Shown here piece after piece: positions 7,802 to 15,158 of a stretch of DNA of 42,708 bases (position 1 is its first letter; every line of letters begins with the position of its first letter). Position numbers and translations under genes: made by a program. This DNA is from Actinomycetes bacterium (lineage in GTDB: Bacteria > Actinomycetota > Acidimicrobiia > Acidimicrobiales > Poriferisodalaceae): positions 1 through 42,708 of the forward strand of contig JAAETH010000040.1 in assembly GCA_024228575.1 (NCBI GenBank), given 5' to 3'. Below the pieces are notes generated by a model. That model was not told the DNA's origin. It saw only the letters and a list, made by a program, of their open reading frames with translations, and searched no databases.

Positions 7802-9224
7802 CGACCACGGGTGGGGGCTCTGGATATCCCACCGGCCCGCCGGCCATGTCCGGGTCGGGTTCTGTCTCGCCCTGATCGAGCCGGAACGGCGGATACTCGT
7901 CGGTCATCAGGGCCACGTAGGCGACCGTGCGGACCGTCCAGCGGTTGAGACCGACGATGAAGTCGTAGAGACCCTTCGGGTATGTGTTCGTGAAGAGCAG
8001 GACGACACCTGCGGCCAACGTGAGCAATCCGAGCATCCCGCCACCGCCGAAATCGAACCCGAAGCGACCCCAGTCATCTGGCCACCACGTCCAGGAAGTG
8101 CCGTTGAGCAAGCCGACGATGAGCAGATGTGGGATTGCGAGCAGCCACTTCACCAATACGAGTGGCCGCGAGAGCCGTTCGGGATAGGTGATGTCGAGGG
8201 TGACCGCGTCATCGGGGGTCGGTTCGAGCGTGAACGGTGGGTACCGGTCGCTGCCGATACCGCCAGTCGACGCGTAGTGTGCAACCCGCCACGACCAGCG
8301 CAGGACCCCGACATTGAAGTCGAAGATGCCCTTCGGGTAGCGGCCGGTGAACAGGATTGCCACCGCTGCGAAGAAGGTCAGCACGCCGAAGGCGATCCAG
8401 AGGAGCACGAGCACGACGATGTGCGGAATGGCAAGGATCCACTTCACCAGCCACATCCAGCGTGACAGTCCGGGCTCGAGTTTCGCCGTGAACCGCACCG
8501 GATGCACGCCTGCGACAGCCGGTGCCGGTGTACCGACGGGCTGCACCTCGGGCTCGGGACGATGGCGTGCCCCCACGACGATGAGAACGATCGCGATGAC
8601 GGCGAGGATTGTGCCCGCGGCCAGCATGATCACCATCAGCGGCACCAGGAAGCCGACCTTGACGCCGACGTCGACGTCTGTGGCCACCCCGGGTGAACCG
8701 TCGGCGTTCATGATGACGACCGACCAGCGACCGGCGACAGCCTCCCAGTCCAGTTGGGCGGTGCCCACGGCCGAAGCCGACGCGACCCAGAAGTTTTGGT
8801 CGGTGGGGATGGCGATCGCATCACCCCCGGAACTGGTCCGGTAGGTCGCCTCGAGGTCGTCGTCGATTTCGGTGACGACGGCGTGGGCAACCCCGGCCAG
8901 GTATCGATCGATGCTGGCCTCGGGGCCGATTCCGACGAACACCGGTCGGGCGGTGTCGGCGTTTGTGACGCGCAATCGGACGTCGGCGTCGAGAGCATCG
9001 ATGACCCAATCCGGAGATGCCGGATCGGTTGCCAGATCGAGATCCTCGGTGCCGATAGCGACCGTGTCCGTCTCGAGACGGTCCAGCGTCACTTCGAAGT
9101 ATCCGTCGTCATCGCGGGCGAAGGCGTACCCCACCCCGAGGGCACCTCCGCCGAAGAGGAGCGCGATCGTGGGAAGCGCCAGCACACACCCGATGACGAG
9201 GGCCACGATTCTCGCTGGTCGCAT
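7788..9224 (-). CDS. DUF4389 membrane protein with two tandem DUF4389 domains
   Basis: A 478-residue protein. An N-terminal membrane helix (IVALVIGCVLALPTIALLF) is followed by an extracytoplasmic domain of about 170 residues. A second helix lies near residue 200 (FLVPLMVIMLAAGTILAVIA). Then come two copies of the DUF4389 unit. Copy one runs from WLVKWILAIPHIVVLVLLWI to YPKGIFDFNVGVLRWSW and DRYPPF; copy two from LVKWLLAIPHLLIVGLL to YPKGLYDFIVGLNRW and DEYPPF. The GGGAG ribosome site about 7 nt upstream supports the ATG at 9224. DUF4389 proteins are common in actinobacteria and have no established function. It is divergent from creatinase and just upstream of the HIRAN gene. Confidence 0.85.
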   Translation of the reverse strand: MRPARIVALVIGCVLALPTIALLFGGGALGVGYAFARDDDGYFEVTLDRLETDTVAIGTEDLDLATDPASPDWVIDALDADVRLRVTNADTARPVFVGIGPEASIDRYLAGVAHAVVTEIDDDLEATYRTSSGGDAIAIPTDQNFWVASASAVGTAQLDWEAVAGRWSVVIMNADGSPGVATDVDVGVKVGFLVPLMVIMLAAGTILAVIAIVLIVVGARHRPEPEVQPVGTPAPAVAGVHPVRFTAKLEPGLSRWMWLVKWILAIPHIVVLVLLWIAFGVLTFFAAVAILFTGRYPKGIFDFNVGVLRWSWRVAHYASTGGIGSDRYPPFTLEPTPDDAVTLDITYPERLSRPLVLVKWLLAIPHLLIVGLLNGTSWTWWPDDWGRFGFDFGGGGMLGLLTLAAGVVLLFTNTYPKGLYDFIVGLNRWTVRTVAYVALMTDEYPPFRLDQGETEPDPDMAGGPVGYPEPPPVVDATV

Positions 9225-9388
9225 TTCGATCTCCCAGGTGTCGCCTCACCTCACCGTCGTCCGTTGCGGTGGCGGCGGCAAGGGTCGTTCGTCACCCGCT
9301 CGTCCTCGCTCGGTGAGCAGGGCGCCAAACCCCGGATCTCAACTACAGTGACCCGCCACCACAACTCCGGAATCTGAGGGGATACGCG

Positions 9389-10615
9389 TTGTCCAGCGAT
9401 ATGACCAACCGCCCGCGCACACTGCGGATCGTCAACGGCGATCCAGCCAAGGGCATGTTCTCGCCCTCCGAGATGGAAAGACGCCTTGCAGGTGTGCGCC
9501 AAACGATGGCCGAGCTCGATCTCGACGCCGTGGTATTCACGTCGTACCACAACATCAACTACTACGCCGACTTCCTGTATTGCGCCTTTGGGCGGCCCTA
9601 CGGACTCGTCGTCACCAGGGACGACCAGACCTCGATCAGCGCCAACATCGACTACGGCCAGCCAGGAAGGCGCACCTACGGTCAGAACCTCACCTACACC
9701 GACTGGGTGCGCGACAGCTTCTTCGAGGGTGTTCGCGAACTGCTGCCATCCGGCACCACACGAATAGGCGTCGAGGACGACCACATCAACCTCCTCAACC
9801 TCAACAGACTTCTCGCCATCACACCCGGCGCCGAGGCCGTCGACGTCTCGGCACGCTGCATGCAGCAGCGCATGCTCAAGTCCGACGAGGAGATCGGGGT
9901 CATCAGGAACGGTGCACGGATCGCCGACATCGGCGGAGCCGCCGTAGTGGCGGCGGTCGACGAAGGGGTCCCCGAGTACGAGGTCGCATTGGCCGGCACA
10001 CAGGCGATGGTCCGCGAGATCGCTGCGACCTACCCACACGCCGAGCTTCAGGACACCTGGGTGTGGTTCCAATCGGGAATCAACACGGACGGAGCGCACA
10101 ACCCGGTCACCACCCGCCGAGTCGAGCGTGGCGACATCTTGAGCCTCAACTGCTTCCCGATGATCCAGGGGTACTACACCGCATTGGAACGCACACTGTT
10201 CTTCGGTGGGTGCGACGAGGCCTCAAGGCGGTACTGGGACATCAACGTCGAGGTTCACGAAGCAGGTCTGGAACTGATCAAACCCGGCGCCACGTGTGGC
10301 GAGATCGCCAGGGAACTCAACACGACCTTCGCCGGCCACGGGGTTCTCGACCTGCGGACGTTCGGCTACGGGCACTCGTTCGGGGTGCTGTCGCACTACT
10401 ACGGCCGCGAGGCCGGCCTCGAGCTTCGCGAGGACATCGAGACGGTCCTCGAACCGAACATGGTCGTCTCGATGGAGCCGATGATCACGGTCCCCCACGG
10501 CCAACCCGGCGCAGGCGGATACCGCGAACACGACATCGTCGTCGTCGGCGAATCCTCGTGCGAGAACATCACCAAGTACCCCTACGGCCCCGCTCACAAC
10601 ATCATCGACGGCTAG
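9389..10615 (+). CDS. Creatinase (creatine amidinohydrolase)
   Basis: Hydrolyses creatine to sarcosine and urea. At 408 residues it matches the usual length of about 403 and is strikingly close to the Pseudomonas putida enzyme throughout: FTSYHNINYYADFLYCAFGR, SISANIDYGQP, GARIADIGGAAVV, FQSGINTDGAHNPVTTR, GYYTALERTLFF, FGYGHSFGVLSHYYGREAGL and VVSMEPM. The catalytic His is residue 237 (His232 in P. putida), and the Glu residues of LERTLFF and SMEPM are present. The pita-bread fold is shared with M24 peptidases, but the substrate-pocket residues here are creatinase-like. AGGGG at 9377-9381 fits the TTG start at 9389 better than ATG at 9401. No sarcosine oxidase or creatininase is adjacent; glxBCD/glnT lie 5 kb away. 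Confidence 0.95.
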   Translation: MSSDMTNRPRTLRIVNGDPAKGMFSPSEMERRLAGVRQTMAELDLDAVVFTSYHNINYYADFLYCAFGRPYGLVVTRDDQTSISANIDYGQPGRRTYGQNLTYTDWVRDSFFEGVRELLPSGTTRIGVEDDHINLLNLNRLLAITPGAEAVDVSARCMQQRMLKSDEEIGVIRNGARIADIGGAAVVAAVDEGVPEYEVALAGTQAMVREIAATYPHAELQDTWVWFQSGINTDGAHNPVTTRRVERGDILSLNCFPMIQGYYTALERTLFFGGCDEASRRYWDINVEVHEAGLELIKPGATCGEIARELNTTFAGHGVLDLRTFGYGHSFGVLSHYYGREAGLELREDIETVLEPNMVVSMEPMITVPHGQPGAGGYREHDIVVVGESSCENITKYPYGPAHNIIDG

Positions 10616-10630
10616 GCCAGAGGCGGCAAA

Positions 10631-12691
10631 TCACGGAACGTCAGGCGGTTCCATCGGCCACGGCCGGACCGGTTCGTAGCTACCGAGCGGCCCACAGGCT
10701 CCCGCGATCTGGTCTTCGGCCAGCCCTTCGCGATGCAAGCAGAAGTACACATCGGCGATCATCCCCGAGGGAATACCGATGTCTTGGGTGCACGGTGTCA
10801 CGGGCGGTATACAGACGATCCCCTGTGGGTTGGGGATCTCGACGTAGAAGCCGTATGCACCGGTCGACTTGGTCCGATGGATCGCCTCGTTGCGGGAGAT
10901 CCCCCAGACACCATCACCCATCCAGTCGTCGGGGTCGTCGACCTCGACCCACGCATCACCCATCCCGAAGATCGATTCGATCAGGTCGATGATCGCCTCG
11001 GCGGCGTCGATGAGGCACCACACCGTCGGCGCATATACGCAGGAAGCAAATTCGACAACTTGGTAGACCGCGTCGAGCACGTCTCCGATGTCGTCTTGGT
11101 GGGACTCACGGACGTGGGCCGTCCAATCCCTCTCGAGCAGGGCGATCGTCAGCTGCATACCGCCGACCCGACTGATCGAGCTGGTCGGGAAGACCACCAG
11201 TCCGTGATCGGCGATGGCGTTGTCGACCAGCAGCTCGGCACCCTCGGCCTCTGCGAGGACCTGCCCGTCTGGCTCCCAGACATCGCCGCTGGCCACATCG
11301 ATGCCCTCACCGCAACACCACTCGCTGCTGCCGTGAGGGCCGGGGCTCGACCCGACCAGCCCGTTCACCCACGAGAACGACAGCCACGGCTCCTCACCGA
11401 AGAACTCGTCGACCTCGTTCAAGTACAGGATCGACGGACCGCCGAACAGCGGGTTGCTGACGTCGAACAGCGGGTGCACGTATTCGGCGCTATTCGACGT
11501 GACCTCCATACCCATCCAGCTGATGGCGAAGCGATACGGGCAACCGTCTGGCGGAACGACACCGGACGTGTCGTTCGGTACCCCGTAGTCGCCCCACGCG
11601 TCATCACGGTGGGTACGCACGGTGCAGTGATCGACATTGCCCTGTCTGTCGGGCACGTCACTCCACCCGTCCCGATCCTCGTCGGGGCAGCCATTCGGAC
11701 CGGTAGTCGCTCCGGCCTGTTTGGTCTCAGGGCACTCATCATTGATGTCGTAGACACCGTCACCATCGGTGTCGGTGGTGTCGTACTCGACATCGGGAGG
11801 CCAGAAACCAGAGCAGGACCAGGGAGACGGCTCGGATTCGACCGGTACCGGATCGAGACCCGCCAGCGCCAACGGCACTTCGCGAAACGCCGTCACCTCG
11901 TAGCACCATGTGAGGGATGCCTCAGCGTCGGTCTGGGGTTCGAGAAGAACATCGTCGAAGGTCGTGACGTCACGGCCGACCGTGCCCACCAGACCGGGCT
12001 GGGCACCGATGAGCGGCAGGAACAACCACCGATAGATCCGGAACCCGTCCTCGTCCCGAGAGCCGTCGCTCCAGTTCAGAGAGACCCGAAACTGAGCAGG
12101 GATGATGCCGTCGGGATCACCAAACGTCGAAGCATTCGCCGCGGCAAGGCTGTCGGGAGCCGACGGAGGATCGACCGTTCCGAGCTCGACGGGAGTGATG
12201 AGCGACCCGATCCGCGTTTCGATACGGCTCAGGTCGAGCGTCGGAACCGACGGTGCGGTCAGGTCGACCATCTCGGCATCGAACAACACCTGCTTGTCTT
12301 CCATGGGCACAGCCGCGTAGGTCGCGAAGGCGCTCTCGAACACCGCTGCAGCACCGGGCGAACGGTCGAGGATCTCGGCTATGGCGAGATCCGTGGCGGT
12401 CGGCTCGCCGACGCCCTCGAAGTAGCGCGAGATCCAATACATCTGAAGAGGGATGAGCGTCTGAGACGTCTCGGACAGGTTCAGGTTCTCGACGGTGACC
12501 TGCACAACTTCGCGCTGATCATCGGTCGTCGTACGACCCTCCTGAGAGGACGGGTCCTCGCGCTCGGCTACCGCTGACGTGGTGGAGGTGGAAACATCGT
12601 CGGCAATGCCATCGGTGTCAACAACCGAACAACTGGCCGCTATCACTATGGCCACCACCAGGCAGGCGAAGGATCTTCCAGACGTCCCCAT
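10631..12691 (-). CDS. Large lipoprotein with FN3-like and thrombospondin type-3 segments
   Basis: A predicted secreted lipoprotein of 686 residues. The start at 12691 (MGTSGRSFACLVV) is fixed by GGAGGAGGTG a few bases upstream; in-frame ATGs further up lack this. The signal peptide ends IVIAASC, with Cys21 as lipid anchor. Residues about 175-295 look like a fibronectin type-III module (SLNWSDGSRDEDGFRIYRW, then WCYEVTAF). Residues about 305-356 form a thrombospondin type-3 calcium-binding segment (DTDGDGVYDINDECPE, GPNGCPDEDRDGWSD). The C-terminal 300 residues have several cysteines and match no family I know. It converges on creatinase with a 15-nt gap. A surface adhesive or enzyme-associated role is possible but not shown. 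Confidence 0.8.
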   Translation of the reverse strand: MGTSGRSFACLVVAIVIAASCSVVDTDGIADDVSTSTTSAVAEREDPSSQEGRTTTDDQREVVQVTVENLNLSETSQTLIPLQMYWISRYFEGVGEPTATDLAIAEILDRSPGAAAVFESAFATYAAVPMEDKQVLFDAEMVDLTAPSVPTLDLSRIETRIGSLITPVELGTVDPPSAPDSLAAANASTFGDPDGIIPAQFRVSLNWSDGSRDEDGFRIYRWLFLPLIGAQPGLVGTVGRDVTTFDDVLLEPQTDAEASLTWCYEVTAFREVPLALAGLDPVPVESEPSPWSCSGFWPPDVEYDTTDTDGDGVYDINDECPETKQAGATTGPNGCPDEDRDGWSDVPDRQGNVDHCTVRTHRDDAWGDYGVPNDTSGVVPPDGCPYRFAISWMGMEVTSNSAEYVHPLFDVSNPLFGGPSILYLNEVDEFFGEEPWLSFSWVNGLVGSSPGPHGSSEWCCGEGIDVASGDVWEPDGQVLAEAEGAELLVDNAIADHGLVVFPTSSISRVGGMQLTIALLERDWTAHVRESHQDDIGDVLDAVYQVVEFASCVYAPTVWCLIDAAEAIIDLIESIFGMGDAWVEVDDPDDWMGDGVWGISRNEAIHRTKSTGAYGFYVEIPNPQGIVCIPPVTPCTQDIGIPSGMIADVYFCLHREGLAEDQIAGACGPLGSYEPVRPWPMEPPDVP

Positions 12692-12868
12692 GACGTCACC
12701 TCCTCCCGGAGGCTCACCACCCCGATGGGCGGCGAGCCCAAACCGGTTGCGTGACATCACCATGTCGCCTGGTGTCGATCCTTGCCAGGGGCCTACGTCA
12801 GTTCGGACTGAGCTAGGCGGTGGCGATAGTCTCGGCGAACGAAGGGAACGCTACGAAAGGACACGGGC

Positions 12869-13372
12869 ATGCCAGCCGAACGTTTTCCGGTCGAGGCCAG
12901 TCACATCATGATGTTCGCTCGCTCGGTGGGCGACGACAATCCGATCTACTCCGACGCCGATTATGCAGCGGGCACCGAGGTCGGTCACATCATCGCACCA
13001 CCCACGTTCGCCCAGGCGAGCGCCCAGTTCGATCCCGACTATTTCCTGCGACCCAAGATCGGTGAACCGTGGTTCGGATCGGGCGCCGAGGCAACCGGCA
13101 TCAAGAAGACAGACGAGCCATCGGGAGGAGGAGGAGGCGGCGGCGGTGGCGGGCTCCACGCCGAGCAACACTTCGAGTACCACCGTCACCCCAGGCCCGG
13201 CGATGTTCTCACCGCCGCGGTGCTCCCGGGCGAGACCTGGCAAAAGGAGAGCAAGCGCGCCGGCACCCTCACCTTCACCGAGAGCATCACCGAGTACCGC
13301 GACCAGGACGGCGAACTGGTCATCACCGCACGTGGAGTCGGGGTTCGCACCGAGCGTCCCGTCGACAGCTGA
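12869..13372 (+). CDS. MaoC-family dehydratase, HadA/FAS1-like subunit
   Basis: A 167-residue half hot-dog-fold protein of the FAS1-like / HadA type (MaoC dehydratase N-terminal domain). It has the family opening VEASHIMMFARSVGDDNPIYSD, the APPTFA motif and a later HAEQHFEYHR block. HadA-type subunits bind the acyl chain and pair with a catalytic HadB-type subunit to hydrate or dehydrate (3R)-hydroxyacyl thioesters; that partner is the next gene, 12 nt downstream. AAAGGA about 8 nt before the ATG supports the start. Ten consecutive Gly codons (13124-13153) sit before HAEQHF and lengthen a loop that is usually shorter. The substrate may be an acyl-CoA or acyl-ACP, and no fatty-acid synthase genes are nearby. 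Confidence 0.85.
   Translation: MPAERFPVEASHIMMFARSVGDDNPIYSDADYAAGTEVGHIIAPPTFAQASAQFDPDYFLRPKIGEPWFGSGAEATGIKKTDEPSGGGGGGGGGGLHAEQHFEYHRHPRPGDVLTAAVLPGETWQKESKRAGTLTFTESITEYRDQDGELVITARGVGVRTERPVDS
13124..13153 (+). repeat. In-frame glycine-codon microsatellite in the HadA-like gene
   Basis: Ten Gly codons in a row, four GGA followed by GGC/GGT/GGG, form a trinucleotide tract prone to replication slippage. Gains or losses would be in frame, changing only a loop length. Confidence 0.8.
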
Positions 13373-13384
13373 GGAGATTTCACC

Positions 13385-13807
13385 ATGGCACTAAGAGCAA
13401 GTGAACTATCGGTCGGCGACACCCGTACGGCGGTACTGGTCGAGGACCTCAAACGGACCCAGCTGGTCATGTACGCCGGCACCTCCGGCGACTACAACCC
13501 ACTGCACACAGACGACAAGTTCACCCGCGAGGTCGCCGGCTACCCGGGTGTGTTCGCCCACGGCATGTTGACGATGGGGATCACCGGCAAGCTCCTCACC
13601 GACTGGGTCGGCGACGGCCGACTCACGAACTACGGGGTGCGCTTTGTCAATCAGGTCTGGCCGGGCGACACGCTCACCGGCACAGCCGAGGTGACAGCCA
13701 TCCGCGACGAGGGCGGGGAACACTTCGTCGACCTGAGCGTCACAACCGTCAACCAGGACGGCAGCCCGGTCGTCACCGGCACGGCATCGGCACGAGTCGA
13801 CGCCTGA
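13385..13807 (+). CDS. MaoC-family dehydratase, HadB-like catalytic subunit
   Basis: A 140-residue hot-dog protein carrying the hydratase-2 motif: YAGTSGDYNPLHTDDKFT followed by PGVFAHGMLTMG, with the catalytic Asp (GDYNPLH) and His. It should act with the HadA-like protein just upstream as a heterodimer on (3R)-hydroxyacyl thioesters. GAGGAG before the ATG is a strong ribosome site. The gene converges on a PPOX gene with a short gap. It could serve fatty-acid elongation or (R)-specific beta-oxidation; the acyl-CoA dehydrogenases and thiolase further right make a catabolic role plausible, but that is inference. Confidence 0.9.
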   Translation: MALRASELSVGDTRTAVLVEDLKRTQLVMYAGTSGDYNPLHTDDKFTREVAGYPGVFAHGMLTMGITGKLLTDWVGDGRLTNYGVRFVNQVWPGDTLTGTAEVTAIRDEGGEHFVDLSVTTVNQDGSPVVTGTASARVDA

Positions 13808-13831
13808 CAACAACCGGTACGGAATCGTACG

Positions 13832-14329
13832 TTAATCTTCGAAAAGTGAGGGTGGGAATCCACCCTTGCTGACGGGACCCCATCGCGTGGGTTCGATGAG
13901 GATCACCGACTTGCCCTGGTCGGCCATCGCCTTGCGATATTCGTCCCAATCGGGGTGCTCGCCCGAGATACACCGGAAGTACTCGACCAGGCCGTCGGCC
14001 GCTTCTGGCATGTCGTAGACCCGAGCGGTTCCGTCGATCTGGACCCACTCGTCGTTGAACTCCGAACCCATGACCAATACAGACACGCTCGAGTTGTTCT
14101 TGGCGTTCATCACCTTGGCCCGACTTGGATAACTCGCCACCGCCAGCTCGCCGCGTGTCGTCATGCCACCGGAGACGAGGCTCATCTGAGGTCGACCATC
14201 GGCCCGAGCGGTCGACAGCACCCACCGGTTCTTGCCCTTGACGAACTCGACCAGTTCGACAAGTGACACTTCGCGGTCACTCGACATGTGTTTCGTTCGC
14301 GGGTCGTCTTTCGAAATCTTCTCGACCAT
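13832..14329 (-). CDS. Pyridoxamine-5'-phosphate-oxidase-fold protein, F420-type
   Basis: A 165-residue split-barrel flavin/F420-binding protein. The N-terminal part (LVEFVKGKNRWVLSTARADG, then RPQMSLVS) and the C-terminal GPVSKGGFPPSLFED are typical of the actinobacterial 'PPOX class F420-dependent' group. Members use reduced F420 for reductions, or act on small aromatic or heme-like substrates; the substrate here is unknown. AAAGGGGG precedes the ATG. It lies 12 nt after the crotonase-like gene and is probably the last gene of the ATPase-crotonase-PPOX run. Confidence 0.85.
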   Translation of the reverse strand: MVEKISKDDPRTKHMSSDREVSLVELVEFVKGKNRWVLSTARADGRPQMSLVSGGMTTRGELAVASYPSRAKVMNAKNNSSVSVLVMGSEFNDEWVQIDGTARVYDMPEAADGLVEYFRCISGEHPDWDEYRKAMADQGKSVILIEPTRWGPVSKGGFPPSLFED

Positions 14330-14341
14330 CAGAGCCCCCTT

Positions 14342-15142
14342 TCACCTGGCCTTGAAATCGGGAGTCCGACGCTCGGCCATGGCGGCGACACCTTCCCTCC
14401 AATCGTCGGTTGCCCTGAGCCAGTCCTGCTCGGCCTTCTCGCGATCGGTCGCCGCCCTCACGCGGGCAGCCAGATCGCCACGCATCGTCTGGCGGATCGA
14501 TGCCACCGCCAATGGGGCCGAAGCGGCGATCTCGGCGGCGAACTCGTGTGCCTCGTCACGTAGGCGATCGATCGGCACCAGGCGGTCGACCAGACCGATC
14601 TCGAACGCATCCTCACCGCTGATACGCCTGCCCGTGTAGAGGAGCTCGAGTGCCCTCTGTTGCCCCACCAGGTGAGGGAGAGTAGCGGTGAGGCCGAAAC
14701 CGTGGTGAAAGCCGAGCCGGGCGAAGTTGGCGGCGAACCGGGCCTCTGGTGCAGCAACCCTGAAATCGGAGAAGGCGGCGACACCGAGACCACCGCCGAT
14801 GGCAGCCCCCTGGATGGCGGCGACGACGGGCGTGCGGGTCGAGAACAGATCGACAGCGGCGTCGTACAGGTGTCGTGGTGAACCGTCGGGATTGCGGGGT
14901 GGGGCCTCTGGCATCGATCCACCGCCGGCGAAATTGGCACCGGCACAGAAGTGTTTGCCCTCCGAACACAACACCACCGCCCGACAACGTGCATCGTCGT
15001 CGAGGGCGCCGAGAGCCGACGCCATCGACTCGATCAGATCGAGGTCGAAGAAGTTGTTGGGCGGACGACGGATCTCGGCGGTGGCAACGAAGTCGTCACC
15101 GATGGTCACATACAGATCGCCGAAGGTACCGAAGTTGGTCAT
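14342..15142 (-). CDS. Crotonase-superfamily protein lacking both catalytic glutamates
   Basis: A 266-residue crotonase (enoyl-CoA hydratase/isomerase) fold. The CoA-binding and oxyanion-hole segments are present: CSEGKHFCAGANFAGGG at 59-75 and AAIQGAAIGGGLG at 108-120, followed by YTGRRISGEDAFEIGLVDR. By alignment to rat mitochondrial hydratase, the first catalytic Glu (GGGCELA) is Gly120 here and the second (the Glu of QPEI) is Phe140. A classical hydratase reaction is therefore unlikely; other crotonase-fold chemistries (isomerase, hydrolase, dehalogenase) remain possible. It starts 16 nt after the ATPase stop and precedes a PPOX gene. No ribosome site is obvious. Confidence 0.85.
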   Translation of the reverse strand: MTNFGTFGDLYVTIGDDFVATAEIRRPPNNFFDLDLIESMASALGALDDDARCRAVVLCSEGKHFCAGANFAGGGSMPEAPPRNPDGSPRHLYDAAVDLFSTRTPVVAAIQGAAIGGGLGVAAFSDFRVAAPEARFAANFARLGFHHGFGLTATLPHLVGQQRALELLYTGRRISGEDAFEIGLVDRLVPIDRLRDEAHEFAAEIAASAPLAVASIRQTMRGDLAARVRAATDREKAEQDWLRATDDWREGVAAMAERRTPDFKAR

Positions 15143-15158
15143 GGGCGGATCGTAACCG

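Noticed and set aside
9251-10099. 282-residue minus-strand frame opposite creatinase
   Set aside because: Antisense shadow of a gene with certain identity.
10733-12577. 614-residue plus-strand frame opposite the lipoprotein
   Set aside because: Long because of GC-rich codon bias; no motifs, while the minus strand has a signal peptide, ribosome site and known modules.
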